A stretch of DNA of 64,000 nucleotides from assembly GCF_016086655.4 (NCBI RefSeq), contig NC_052138.2, forward strand, positions 13,578,001-13,642,000, in the 5' to 3' direction. The position numbers and the translations under genes are program-made. Below, in pieces: positions 34,370 through 46,900 of the stretch; the stretch's first letter is position 1; every line of letters starts with the position of its first letter. The notes beneath the pieces are model-generated. The model saw only the letters and a program-made list of their open reading frames with translations, had not been told where the DNA came from and made no database searches. Source of the stretch: Lepeophtheirus salmonis. Its lineage: Eukaryota; Arthropoda; Copepoda; Siphonostomatoida; Caligidae.

Positions 34370-35233
34370 GGTGAGTCTCACTCCGTAGTGATCGGTCTGG
34401 ATTTATTGGTAAAAAGTGAGGATGTGCCAGCCTGTACTCTTCTTAGCCACTTCAGGTGAGAATCGCTGAAAATCAGTAATGGGTCGACTCTTTTCATGTC
34501 CTTTTCTAGGTCCAGTCTCTTCATTCTTCTCTCATCTAGAGTGACAGGGTGCTTCATAACAAGGGTGTTGCAAAAGGCTTCTCTTACTCATTTACTCGAA
34601 ACAGTTTCTAGTGCAATATATGCCGGAGTTGGAGGACACGGACGTTTTTATCCGCTTTTTGGATCAAGATCAATGTTTTGCCCCTTAGCGAAAGTATGAA
34701 ATTCTTCAAAAGATGCTATTTGAGTGCAGCTGCCCGACAGACGTTATCCCATGGTTTTCGAAATACTTGTCACGACTTGTCAGACGAGTGTTAAAGTTGA
34801 TAGGCTCGTCAGACCCCAAAAGTGGAAGCACATAGTCTATAATTAATCTCCACGATGAACCCATCTCTTTCCAGTACTGTCCACATCTATTCACGGCTCT
34901 GAAAACTTCAAGTGGACCTGCAAATATCCGCTAATTAAAATTGTATTCTGTAATAAGCTGAAATACATATCCAATTCTTTCAGCCGAGAAACTATTGCAT
35001 TTTCTTAATCTTTTGAGCCATGATAGATTTAGCGCCTTCCACATGGCTTCTACGTTTGTCGAACCGAGTCCCCAACTTTTGATAGGGGTGTTTATGCGGT
35101 TTCTTGAAACATATGCACGAGATTGTCCCCATACTAGGTCTTCTCGTATTTTATAAACTTCTTCACACAATACCTGAGAATATCGTACATATCTCATAAG
35201 ACGAAAACCATAAGGAAAATATTTCTGTCCCAT
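34370..35233 (-). pseudogene. LINE ORF2 C-terminal region (in the 34.4-37.4 kb element)
   Basis: The open run 35233-34931 reads LVWGQSRAYVSRNRINTPIK, then SWGLGSTNVEAMWKALNLSW. This is the W....R.......P...GGLGL.N......A..L.W stretch that follows the RT domain in L1/Tx1-type ORF2. It continues through broken frames, with KHPVTLDERRMKRLDLEKDM and HLKWLRRVQAGTSSLFTNKS near 34400-34550, to about 34370. Stops interrupt it repeatedly. Confidence 0.7.
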
Positions 35234-36364
35234 GCCTTCATTTTTTCAAAGCGCGTGAGGGGGGCTCTTTTATAAAATTGGACACTTCTCTCAAATTTTT
35301 CTTTTATATAATCTTCATTTCTAATTGTAGCAATCTTCGCCTTAGTGGATACTATAATTCCAAGAAGTCATGTTGACTTGGTGAATTCAATATTTTGTAA
35401 ATGTAACTTCAGATGGTCCTCACATTTGGTAAGTATTTGTGTTTTTCCTATATTTATAGATAGTGTTTTCTCAATTTTTGTATTTTTCAATAAAGTCTCA
35501 TTGATTTGTAAATCCTCAGATTTCACATCTGTAAAAAGACAATCCATATTCTTTATTTGCTTCACTATTCCTAAATGTCCCTTATCATTTATAGATAGTC
35601 TATATTTAATTCCAAGAACCCTTGTTGACCAATTGGTGAATTCAATATTTTGTAAATGTAACTTGTAGATGGTCCTCACATTTGGTAAGTATTTGTGTTT
35701 TTCCTATATTTATAGATAGTCCTGATAGGAGGTATTTAGAAGATATGTAGGCCTGTAATTTTTTATTTCTTCCCCGAGCGATTTTTCTTTAGTATCAATG
35801 CCAGAGATCCGGTGCTGATGAAATCTGGATCGAATCCCCTTTTAAATATATCTTCATAGACCGCGTGAAGAACAGGGGTTAGCTGCGTATTAAGAGAGTT
35901 ATAAAATTCGAAGGGCAGACCCGAGGTCCCTGGAGACTTGTATTTTTTATTGTAGTTCCTCATAAAGTTAGTAATCTCAATTTGTGTAATTGGGTCGTCT
36001 ATGCCTTTAAATGTATAACTAATTTGATTATCTGTCTCTCCATATTTTGATCCCAAGGAGCGTTGTAAAGATGATTTCCATTTTAAAGGATCTTTTATGA
36101 GTCGCCAATTGTAATAAAATTCGCACAGGGAGTCCGTAGGACACTCAGGGCAGCCGTATAACTTAGAATACAAATTACAGGCTTCTTCAGCAATTCAATG
36201 GGATCCTCAGTTATTCTCCCTGTTCGTATCCTTAGAGATGTCATTTTTTTCGTGTGTCGAAGGTCTTCCAAATATTTGAAAGAAGACTTCCCTCGAATGT
36301 TGAGGTCCACCAACCCTAGCAATCTTTCTAATTTGGAGTATGAATCTGCAGTTTTGTTGTTCAA
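35234..36364 (-). pseudogene. LINE reverse transcriptase, palm deleted
   Basis: The N-terminal RT part at 36173-35763 includes FKGIDDPITQIEI, KYKSPGTSGLPFEFYNSL and SLALILKKNRSGKK. This is the K.PG.DG.P.EFY......L.......F..G........L..KK segment before the catalytic core. The next block, KNYRPTYLLNTSYQ, is cut off. The frame at 35679-35368 holds GHLGIVKQIKNMDCLF, LQINET and LSINIGKTQILTKCEDHL, the region after the YADD motif (gL.iN..KT). YADD itself and the surrounding palm are absent. Confidence 0.8.
35350..35716. repeat. Direct duplication of about 110 bp inside the LINE
   Basis: The segment 35360-35468 recurs at 35606-35714 in the same orientation. Both contain AATTCCAAGAA, TGGTGAATTCAATATTTTGT, AAATGTAACTT, AGATGGTCCTCACATTTGGT and TTCCTATATTTATAGATAGT. 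The period is about 247 bp. In the minus-strand protein the repeated part encodes the LSINIGKTQ..T.CEDHL segment, so the second copy fills the place where the RT palm should be. Confidence 0.85.
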
Positions 36365-36563
36365 TGCTTCTATTTGGTCCAGAATGTTTTTCGTATCTTT
36401 AGCCTTTTCTCTTCCCTTCTGGGCAAAAATTTCTTTTGATTGGTTTTCAATGTTCTTTTAAACGTCACACGACGTTATTTCCCCTAACTCCAGTTTTGAT
36501 CTTATATTTTGTATTAATTTTAAAATTTAATTACAGATTTCTTTTGATTCCAAAAGGGAGATT

Positions 36564-37330
36564 TTAAGTTTCAGAAGGATTTTTGGGCCTTGTTGGACTT
36601 TTAAAAGATGTTAAAATGGGATGATGGTCTGAAATGTAAGAAGGGAAATCCCTAAATTGTTCCAACAGGTCGGTTACATTCTGGGGTATGAAAATATAGT
36701 CTAGTCTTCCATGTATCTTATTACCAGACTTTGTTCTTCCATTACATGTCATTTTTGGTGAGGCACTGTCAAACACTAGCCCGGCATCGTTCAGGTTTAT
36801 ATCTTTGACTACTTTTTCAAAATTTCTAGCATTTTTAATATTATGAGATCCTTTGTATCCAAGTGGGTCTCTGCATGATTTTCTTGTGATGTTTAGGTCT
36901 CCAGCTAAGATACATTTGTTAACTTTTGTAGGGGGATACTTTTCTACTACTTTGGAAAACCAACAAGTTGAATCGTACTTGGGTCTATATATTTTGTAGA
37001 GTGTCATTCCTTTTTCCAGAAATGTAATATCTAGTACGATATACTTACCCTCTGGGTCTTAAAATACAACTCAGGAATCAAGAGCGTTCTTAACTAGGAC
37101 TACTACTCCCCTTGAGGGGTGGGACGTGTTTCTATTTGCCTTGGCGTAGAAGTGCAAGTAAGACGTTGCTAAAGATGGAGAATGACATTCGTAGTTCCAG
37201 TGTCAACTAAAATTACGACATCTGGATAGGAAATAACTTTGATAAAGTTGAAATTTTTTACAGCTCTGCCAATGGAAGATATTGATATTTTATTGGCCTT
37301 GTAACTTTAAGGAAATCCATGCTCTTTTTT
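36564..37330 (-). pseudogene. LINE AP-type endonuclease domain
   Basis: This domain nicks the target DNA to prime reverse transcription. The 147-codon open run 37007-36564 contains MTLYKIYRPKYDSTCWF, then CILAGDLNI (the GDFN/GDLN catalytic motif, 36888-36914), RLDYIFIP (the R.DYI motif) and SDHHPIL (the SDH..I catalytic motif, 36615-36632). Upstream in other frames the SRGVVVLVKNAL block near 37080-37110 and the YPDVVILVDT block near 37200-37230 match the start of the fold. Catalytic residues in the C-terminal half are intact, but the N-terminal half is stopped and shifted. Confidence 0.88.
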
Positions 37331-37430
37331 ACTATTATACTGTGATTGAACAGGGGCTAACTCGGCCAACTTATTGTCTCGAGTAGACACGTTTTTTGTC
37401 ACCTCTATGTGGGATTATACAGTGTCGTCT

Positions 37431-38344
37431 ACCTCTGTCTTGTTTTGTTTGAGCCTATTTTCTTTAAATGCCACCAGAAATGTTAACAATCATTAATCAA
37501 TATAAATGTTCTGATATCAAAATAGGTTGAGTTGAGTTTGAGGCCTTGATTTCAAATATAGCGATCGCTTTTCTCTATCAAACTCAGATTTTGAAGGAAA
37601 TTAAAAAGTTTTTGGTGTTTTTCCAATTATTGTAGATTCAAATTTTGTAGGAGCTTATTGATGAAGATTGGAAAAAAGGGTAAAATATATATACTAGAGT
37701 AAAATGCTTAAAAATCTTCTTATTATATTTTGAATTTGAGTTATGTTTTTTAGAATGAAGAACATCGATGCTTTTTCTCTAAATACATAAAACCTTCTTG
37801 ATTAACTTATTCTTGGAGCTATAACTATGGAATGATTATTTAATAAATGTAGAAAAGTGTGTGCGGCTAAAAATGAGCTAATTTTCATTCAACCAATCAA
37901 CGTTTAGGATACGAACTGGGGAAAGACGCAGGAAAATCGTCAGCTGACATTAAATACGGTATAAATTTATCTGTTATTATTTTTGTTTCCGTTTGTTTGT
38001 TTGTAAGTAGGATAAAGGGAATGTTATGTACTGTTTTTGATAAATTTTTTATAGATTATTTATATTAACAATTATATAGTAAATTTAGAGTTGAATAATA
38101 TTATCTCAGGGGTGTCCGCATTATTATATATATATATGTTTCATAAGTTAGAGGACATTAAGTTTTGATAGGTTAATGTGAAAATTATAGGTCAAATAGA
38201 TCATTAAAATAACGTAAAGTCGACATGGCTTTTGTATAAAATTGGCGTCCTCAGTTCATAAAGAAAATTATATAATTGCTTTCGAATTACAACGTTCCTG
38301 GACACGTTTGTCTTTTAACTTTGGAGCTCTTGAAAAAATTAGAC
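37431..38344. other. AT-rich non-coding block
   Basis: No gene or repeat recognised. A TA run is at about 38126-38137. Confidence 0.55.
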
Positions 38345-38745
38345 GTTAATGGCAAAATGACAATTTGAAGAATATTTTTGGAAGACAGAAGAAATATTAC
38401 TCATGACGTTCCATTATATCAGCTACAATCAGCTGTGAAAAGGGAGGAAGGGGAGAAGGCAATAACTAAGCACATTGCCAAGAATTACTCTGATGTCGAT
38501 CCCCAATTTTCTTTGAGTCTAAAGAAGACTTAAAATTATTTCTCTACAAAAAATTCTCAGAGTCTTTTATGGGCACACACGAATGCTCAATTAGGCTTTA
38601 AACATTATTAAATCTGTTCAGAAAAGGATATGTTGTAGGAAAGGAAGTTCACTATTTAGGAATTTAAGAAATAGTGACAACTGATAAGGAAAAGAAAATT
38701 CATTCTTCAGATTACCAATTCCAAAATAATGGGCCAGCTAAAAAT
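38345..38745 (+). repeat. Dispersed repeat family A, long copy (38.3 kb)
   Basis: Collinear with 32545-32945 and 58685-59065: GACAATTTGAAGAATATTTT, CATGACGTTCCATTATATCA, GCTACAATCAGCTGTGAAAA, AAGAATTACTCTGATGTCGA, TTATGGGCACACACGAATGC, and the end block GAAAAGAAAATTCATTCTTC, AGATTACCAATTCCAAAA, GGGCCAGCTAAAAATTCACA. Confidence 0.75.
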
Positions 38746-39042
38746 TCACATGACTTACATAACTGATTAAGACATTTCTTATTAACAATCGAAAAAAACC
38801 AAGATGGAGCTGTTTTTGAATGACTGATTTGGTTTGGAATGACCCTAGGAATGACCAAAAAAACACTTAAAAACGCAAAATTTACTATAATTTGCGGAAA
38901 TATTTGAGGCTTCGTTTTGCACTTCATTTTTTTAATATTTTTTTTTCAGGATTAAAAAGAGGTTGGATACAAAAAAGGAAGTTGAAGAAAAATTCAATCA
39001 TTAAACTGAGGAAATTTTATCATTATTTTATGAATAATTCCT

Positions 39043-39246
39043 AGAGATTGAAGCCGAAATTGATAAAACCATTTATGTAAAAAATATGAAATTTATATGG
39101 AAGACGGAAATGTATATTAGAGGAATAGACAGTATTTCAGAGTTGCAAAACCACATTGAAGAGACCGAAGAGCCGACTCCGAATATATCTTATAAAAAAA
39201 TAAATATTGATGCTAACCCCATTAAAAGAGTATCGTTTAGAATATA
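39043..39246 (+). other. Possible terminal exon, unknown product
   Basis: From TTCCTAG/AG the plus strand is open for 67 codons to a stop at about 39246: EIEAEIDKTIYVKNMKFIWK, then RGIDSISELQNHIEETEEPT and KKINIDANPIKRVSF. An in-frame stop lies just before the candidate acceptor, as expected at an intron edge. The acidic and basic residue content is unlike neighbouring chance frames. I do not recognise a family. It may be a transposon scrap. Confidence 0.25.
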
Positions 39247-42001
39247 ACTTCAACTGTAATTATTTTTTTATTTACACTTGTACGTAGAGAGGTTGTTGTA
39301 TATTATGAATATATAACTTCCTTATAAAGAACTATATATTAATATATATTATATTCTGTTAAATGATGTAAGATAAAATATATTGTCAGTTAATTAGAAA
39401 CATCAAACCCATAATTATACTATCCTTACGGCTTTGAATATTTCTATGGATGTGAAATCTCATAATCTTTTCCTCTTAAAAAAAACCTTTCCTTGTATGT
39501 TCGTGGTGAATGTCCCCTCCATGTCAATGTCCTAGTAAAATACGAAGTTATTTTTGTAGACTTTATTTAGTCAAAAAGTCATTAGTTTATTCATTATATT
39601 TATGTTATATAATGACGTAATCATTGCTCCATTAAGTTATTTTATGGTTTGTGACATAACTTAATAATTTAATGCCTTGTGATATCTTTTGCTTGAGTTA
39701 ATTAAGATAAATTGTTTATCCAGCATGTGAGAAAGCATGAAGGCCTAGCCTTACAATAATCAGTTTGATCACTTGTAATCAATATTTGTGATAAAGAAAA
39801 TTCCTGATGTTATTAGTTTCTTTCATTCAGTTTTTAAACCCCCATTTTTTAAGAAACATGTGTATTTTCTTGTTGGGGAGCTCCTTCGTTCCTCCTTCAA
39901 CAAAAAAATTCTTGATTTATTTTCATGATTATAGGTCCAGCTGATTCTTCTTGGTTCTAAAAAATTATAAGAATTATTATAGATAGTCAATTCACTGTTT
40001 GACTCTTTCTGATCAAGTGTTAGTGAAAAAAAGTAACGAGTATTGCAATATAATTAACTTTGGATAATGAAATTATATCTACATAAATACAAAAAAGGTA
40101 TACCACAAGACCTCAAATAACAAAAAACTACAAATAATTTTTTAATGTATAAATTATTCATAAGTTAATCAAATTTTGCTTTTATTTAGATATATATAAG
40201 TTAAAGTTTAGGGCCCTAAAACGCAAATATATTGGAATGCCTCCAAGCTAAAAAAAGAAGGCAATTAATGGCTTCTTCTATCAATATTAATGTGACCTCT
40301 ATAAAAAAGATTAAAGTATGAAACATACGCATACTATGTTGAATAACCCGAAGTCGAACTGTATCAAGCTCGGAAGAGAAAAATTGAGACTCATTGTACA
40401 TGACTACACGTGACATCGCCCTTTCTAGCCCACCTAAGCAAGTGGACAGACATAAGCTCAACGTACAATGTCTGTATGGAATAATTGCAAAGTGCAGACC
40501 TTTTCATCAATAGAGTCCCCGTCCTATATTACGAGAGACATCAGGCCATGAATGAGGAAAACAAGAACCTTCGTATTTTAAAATTTATGAAATGTAAAAA
40601 ATTAAAAAATACTATTCAATTTTTTAAAATGTAAACTAGGTTTTTAAATCAGGTTTAGTAGCACAAATAACCCGTTGTGTGGTTCTGTTAGTTTCCTTAT
40701 ATTAGTAAAATTTTATTTTATGTATGTATAGCAAGCAGTAATAAATATTTAACTAACTAACCTGCAAATATATAAATGGCTCGCCAAAATAGCTCCTTTT
40801 TTTAATGCATGACAATTAGGATGTAAAAGTAGAAGCAGGTCATCATGGTTTTGTTCAAGAGGCAAAATTCAATAGTTTTCTTGGAAATAGAGTTAGTATT
40901 TTGCGTTGAATTAGTGAGGAACGTGCTTTTGCCGTCGAAAATAAATATTGCCAAAAAATGGTTTGATAGAACACTTTATAAAATCAAAGTAATTCCAATT
41001 TAGCTCCTAAGTTTTTAACGGTATGATTTATGAAAATCAGTTCATTGACTCAATTTCTAATATATGAAAAATGAGTTTTTCAATTCATTTTCATATATTT
41101 AAATTTGCAAAATTCTATAATAATAATTATACTAACCAGTTTAAATTAGTTTCATTAGTTCTGGGGTTATGCAAAAAATTGGAATTAGTGCATTTTGTAT
41201 AAATCAAATAATTAAAACAGAATGTTTTCCGGAAAAACCAACACTTTTAAGACTTTTACAGAATCGTGAATAATTAATTATTCACAACTATATAATAAGA
41301 AATGTCTTTTATAAAGTGCTGCATCATTTTTTTATAAAATAACTATCCCTCTAAATTATCTCAATGAAAGAATCAACAGGTATTAAAATATTTTTTGTTC
41401 TAGTTTTTAAGTATATGAACAATGGAGGACGTCACCTATCCCTCAAAACTTTTTAAAACAAAACTTTAATGGAATATTACCATTATGAAATTAAAAAAAA
41501 CTTCTTTAATTTATAAAACTTGTTTTATTGTTTTTTTTTAAAAATGGTTTTATGTTCCTGCACCCTGTATATATTTCACAATCAACATACTAAAAAATCA
41601 ATTTTTTTTTTAAATCTTAATTATATTGTAAAACTACTGCTCAAAATTACTTGGTATTACAATTTGAAAAAAAATATATATAAAATACAAATGAGATACA
41701 ATGTAAAAAATTCTCTAATTGTGTATCATCACATATAGATATTTGTAATATCTAGATATGGTTTTTCATGGTTGTACTAACTATTGGGATTTTTTTTGCT
41801 TCATAATTATATATTGTTAAGCTTAGTTTATTAAATGTTCCTTTAATTGGTCAAATAAAGTTACACTAATTTAGTCTTGGTGATCATTATAGTTTTACAA
41901 TTACTCCATCTGATCGACGAACTATATTTAAAGCTCAGATACATTGCAAAAATTGCTTTCTTTAGGAGTGACTGTGAATCTAACCCTTGTACAATTTCCG
42001 G
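39247..42001. other. AT-rich non-coding block
   Basis: No gene is supported. The minus-strand frame 40461-40216 (81 codons, starting MSLCLSTCLGGLERAMSRVV) lies in a slightly less AT-rich patch. It shows no motif and no splice context, so I leave it uncalled. The rest is simple AT-rich sequence. Confidence 0.5.
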
Positions 42002-42715
42002 AAATTCCCCCAGGATAATTTTTCAACAGTTAATTCCCCCATGGTGAATTTCCACCCATATTAATAAACCAATTTCAAATAAAGAAAACAAAAAATAAAG
42101 TATGTCGTTTTTTTCCATATCTATTTTGTATTAACTTTTTTTTTCGATATATTTTCTAAATTAACAGCATATATAAACATGAGACAATAGAAAACCATAA
42201 ACATATATCAATTTTAAAAGAAATAAATATTCAAAATACAATATTATGAGCCATAGCTCGTAAATAATCAAAATTTTCATAATCAATTAAAATAGTCACA
42301 ATATCTTGGTCACAATCATGATATCGTATTCTTTGAGTTCTTTAAGTTGTTGAATTATCTCTATGCGCATCAAGTTTTCTTCATCCTTTAAAAGTTCGAT
42401 AAACTTCCAGAGAACTGGATGGCATGAATCAACTTGCGAAGAAAACCGACGGAGGCATCCTTCCAATTACTAGTATATTAATAAACTATATTAATCGCAT
42501 AGAGATAATTTAACAGCTTGTAGATCATCCTCCACCTGTTCAAAGAAGACGATATTGTGATTGTAAACAGCATATTATGACTACTTTAATTGATTATGAG
42601 AATCGTGAAAAGTTAATAGAAAATAGATATGCAAAAAAATTGACTTACTTTTGTCATTTTATTTGAAATTGGTTTATTAATATAGTTAGGAATTTACCAG
42701 GGGGGGAATTTTATG
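42002..42715. mobile_element. Foldback element with long inverted arms
   Basis: The left arm (42002-42370) and the reverse complement of the right arm (42494-42715) share, in order: AATTCCCCC..GGT.AATTTCC, TATTAATAAACCAATTTCAA, ATAA, GCATATCTATTTT, CTATTAACTTTT, CATAATCAATTAAARTAGTC, ACAATATCGT and AATTATCTCTATGCG. A 123-bp spacer separates them. The left arm has about 130 bp (roughly 42140-42275) with no counterpart in the right arm. The right arm reads on the plus strand as PPVQRRRYCDCKQHIMTTLI and ENREKLIENRYA, so the arms may derive from a coding end of a larger transposon. The class is unknown. Confidence 0.8.
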
Positions 42716-43089
42716 GATACCCAAGGATACATGACAATATTGAAAAGAAAATATTTTATCCATCCCGAGGGTCCACTGTGCTACATTGTTCCATAGACCA
42801 TATTTTGGCTCAAAACTTCAGGGGTGCAATTCTAAATATATTGTCAATGAACTATTAAACATATATGAATTCGAATTTCTTAATTATGACGTTCTAAGGT
42901 TTTAACATATTGCTTCTTGGAATTGCTTGCTAACTCCATGTCTTATATGAAAAATTACAAATTTAATATTACAGATGTTATATAAAAATAATCCTTCTTT
43001 TTTCAAAGGAATCAGCAAAAGGAGTTTGCCAGCGACTTTAAATTTGAAAAAAAAAAAAAAATCAAGTTTATATTAATATTTCAGCTATA

Positions 43090-43912
43090 CAGGGTGTTGT
43101 TATCACTATTGACACCGGTTAATAACATTTTACAAAACTCTAGATATTGTCCTGTAAAAATAATGATAGACGCATGAAACTTTCTTCTAAGGATATTTGT
43201 TAATATGTATATGTCTAGATTTAACGAATAATATCGCCGTCAGCAACCACAATCCTTCACCAGACTGAACAGTAGACGGGTAGGGGCGTTTACCACATCT
43301 TCCCTTAGGATAATGGTGAACAAGTCCATGATGGAGGAGATGCGAGATTTAATCTTGCTATGGGACCTACCAATTAGTGTCATTCTCAGGTGTAGCCTAT
43401 ATAAAAAAATCCAAGGGATTCACAGCGGGGGAACTGTAGGATCGAATATCCTTGTCAAGTATACTTATGTGTCTTCTATGAAGATTAGGAGGGAGTAATG
43501 TTTTGCTGGAAGACATATAGCTCTTCCTCGGCTACATGGTCCATCCAATTTTCTCACCAAGAAGTCAGAGGCTCCAATCTCCCAAGATTAAAGGACAGTT
43601 CTTCTTTGATCATATCCTAGATTTGATTGACGATATGTCACCATGCGTGATGTAACAGCGTTTTTCATCACCTGCTTCTCATAAAACTTATCTTGATGGT
43701 GTTGTAGGGGATGTTATTGAACTCTGCAATCTTCGAATTGGTCTTTTCTGCGGGGAACCCAGTAACTATGACTCTTTTTTGAGGCTCTTGTGCTCTCTTA
43801 TACATAAGTACAGCTCAAAAGATACTATCTTGCGAAAGTCGGGATTGTATGGAAACTTTCAAGGGTAAATACAGCCTTTTTTGCTAAAGGTGTCTATAGT
43901 GATTGTTCTCTA
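43090..43912 (-). mobile_element. DD37-type (Tc1-mariner superfamily) transposon, badly decayed
   Basis: Ends are inverted repeats: CAGGGTGTTGTTATCACTAT TGACACC at 43090-43116 and the inverse of GAACAATCACTATAGACACC at 43889-43908. On the minus strand, RAQEPQKRVIVTGFPAEKTN followed by SKIAEFNNIPYNTIK (43685-43795) is the N-terminal helix-turn-helix start of this family. YVFQQNITPS near 43510 is the QQD.APSH block with the catalytic aspartate changed to N. VVADGDII near 43230-43250 is the C-terminal end. At about 0.8 kb it is shorter than the usual 1.2-1.3 kb; the middle catalytic part is lost or scrambled. Confidence 0.78.
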
Positions 43913-43925
43913 TAAATGTTTGTAG

Positions 43926-46900
43926 AATGTAAAAATGGAGAATGCTCAAACTTTTGGGAATAATTTTCATCCTAATTATATTTTTCAAAAGAAAAACTTT
44001 TAATAATTAATAGTTAAATAGAATTAATTTTTTATTCGGATATAATATGTATGTACATTCATACATATATTTCCGTTTAACCATGGAAAATATTCGTGTC
44101 CATTTCAATTTGCTTATTCTTTTATCTTTTTATTTTACAAAAAAAATATGACCCGTCAACACAAAAACAAGTGAGAAATATTTTTTCAAAATATTGAGTT
44201 CAGATTACATTTGTACTCTTTGACGAACTAATTTGATTAGAAATCCTATTATAATCTTGAATATCTCTATGAAATATTGGGCTGTATGTATATAGGCCAT
44301 TCCATGGAAAATATACACTTCTTTTATTTTTTTCATCCGATTTGAATAAAATTTGGTATTTCAAATAACTGTTATTGAGAAACGCAAAACTTAAATTTGA
44401 GATCACTAACTCAATCCAAGTCCTGAGTTGTGTGCTCTTTTTCATGATGAATTTGATCAAAAATCTTATTGAAAACACTTGGGTTTTGAATTGTAGTTCG
44501 TAAACCACTTATCTGATGGTACTTATTATATATTTTTTTATAGCTATTGAGTTAGGCAAAGAAATACGTTAAGTAATTTTGCTATAGTCGTTTATAAAAA
44601 AAGTATGTTGTACCTTATTTTTTTACCCTAAATATCTTAAACATCTTACGCTCGGATGGGCTTTGTTGATATGATAATTTTAATTAATTCATATAAATAA
44701 ATTATTGTCAATATCTATTAACAAATTATTCTTATACACAGTTTGGAGGCGTTGTAAATTGTATTTAAAGAAGCCAAAATTTATCGTTACAGTAAAAGAT
44801 TAAGAAACAGATACGTTTTAATTGAAAGGGCTATATTGAGGTCAAATAAAATCTCATAAATACCTTAACTTATAATCTTAATGTATAAACATCTAAACCT
44901 ATCACACAAATTTGAATACAAAACCTATAACTGATTTGTCAACATCTTGAAAATCGTTATATGTATTTAAAATAAAAGGGCTCATTTTACCTATCTTATA
45001 CATATGCTTAATGAAGCGATACAGTAACTAATTAAAATGTAATTGACTGTAAAATAGAATACATTTTTGAAAAATAAGACATTAATAGATTTGCATTATG
45101 ATTTGTATATAATTAACCTTCAATTCTGATCGCAAGTACTCTATGGGGTATTTAATTTTTTTTTACATAAAAATGAATATTTTACAGGGAAATTTTTTTA
45201 TTTACACTTATTTAATTACTTTTTAGTAACATATCTTGTAATTGTAAATTTATAATGGGAAAATTATAGTGGGAGAAAATAATATCAAATTTGCTGGACT
45301 GCAAAAGAAAGACTATGATAAAAGGCCCAGCGGCGATTTTCAAATCCTGGATAATATTATTTTGATTATCACTGTGTATCATTGATATCAAGTGATATTA
45401 AATCCAAATGTTTATCCTTTTTAATTCTTAAAGCCATTTGATAGAGTTGTTTAATATTTATCAGTAATTTGCCAATTTATGGAGTAAATACATCGTTTGA
45501 TTGACACTTTGCTTAAAGTCACATTGCCAAAATACCCATTTGCCCAATTATTTTTTTGAAGAAAAAAAAAAAAAATTTAGGATGTTAATAATGATTTATA
45601 TTTATTTAACACCAATTTTTAAAACATAGAAATGTTTAATTATTTACCACGAAATTTAATGATGAAGTGTTAATTATTAAATAATATTTTCTCACGCTAT
45701 AATTACTAATATAGTTTTGTCGTTGGACGAGAAACTTACATTACACACGTAGCACAAGTCCTTACATAATCAATAAGAAAAATACTCACCCAAAAAATCC
45801 AAACATCAAAAGCAGAGAACCAAATGCATCAACCTTGAATTCCCAAAATGGCATCTCCTTCAATTTATGACGTCAGTGAAACCCCTCAACTTAGAATAAG
45901 AAATTTTACATTCATCTTATATCATATTCATCGATGGGGCTGAGGAATAATATGAACAGTTACGAATTAGCACAGAAGGAGAAACAAAAAATTCACAATA
46001 TATTACAAAGATATTTCAGTCTAAGGGATATACGTAACGGAGTATTCTATGAATTTCGCAACTATGGATATATAATAAGTATTTAATAATATTTGCAAAT
46101 CGTATTATATTAATATCATTAAAAAATTACAAAGATTTTCTTAAATATTTTTTGTAAAAATATGTATTTGCACGAATTAAATTAAACTTATGAGGTGCAA
46201 AGATCAAAGACGAATAAAAAAACATATTTGTGGTGTGATGTAAATATTTGCCAACTTTATAATTATTTTTAATTATATAGAATTCAAAATGAAAATGTCT
46301 TAATTCCTTATTTTGTAAAGAGTTTATTTTTTATTTTTATGAAGGATATTTTGTAATAATACAGTGTGTTTGACATTGTCGTTGCTTCAACCTAAATTGT
46401 TTGAGTTATTGATTCTTTTGTTGTCAACATATTTAATTTTATCAATATTCGAAACTCATTCACTGAGAGGAAATTTCAGACAGTTGCAAGAAATGATACA
46501 TTTTTCCTCATATTGTTTAGTCCTATTTATTATATAAAATATTTTACAGTCAAATTGTGAAATTATGCATTTTAGGAAATAACTGTTTTTCGTAGGCATT
46601 TCACGAAAAAACTAAATTTTTTAAGGATTTGATTATCATTGAACCACCAGAAGGTCTTAGAGCTTGACAAATTTTGGCGGTATTGTTCATTTTACCATTA
46701 GAGCAATTAGTCATTGCTGAGAACAAAGGTTTTTATGAGTTGAATGTTTATAATAATTCATTTTTTGTTTTTTTTCTTCAAATTTTTCCCTGTAACAGTC
46801 GAGGTTGAGAGTAGATAAAAAAGGGTAATCGTGCGTGTACACGTATTCGAGTATATATATATTGTGTATAAATTGTAATGTCTTTAAAAGTTACAACTTT

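Larger units (their letters stand above)
34370..37430 (-). mobile_element. LINE (L1/Tx1-like non-LTR retrotransposon), truncated and internally deleted
   Basis: The minus strand holds, in ORF2 order, an apurinic-type endonuclease (36564-37330), the RT start (35700-36364), an RT thumb with following domain (34930-35470) and a C-terminal region (34370-34900). The catalytic RT palm is missing: the sequence jumps from EEIKNYRPTYLLNTSYQ near 35715-35765 to an LSINIGKTQ-type block. About 3 kb survive out of the 5-6 kb typical of such elements. Neither a 5' ORF1 nor a poly-A 3' end is evident. The frame changes several times, so it is inactive. The element runs opposite to the R2-like and other LINE fragments. 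Confidence 0.85.

Noticed and set aside
44200..44508. A 102-codon minus-strand frame
   Set aside because: It lies within a dispersed repeat whose other copies do not keep the frame open.
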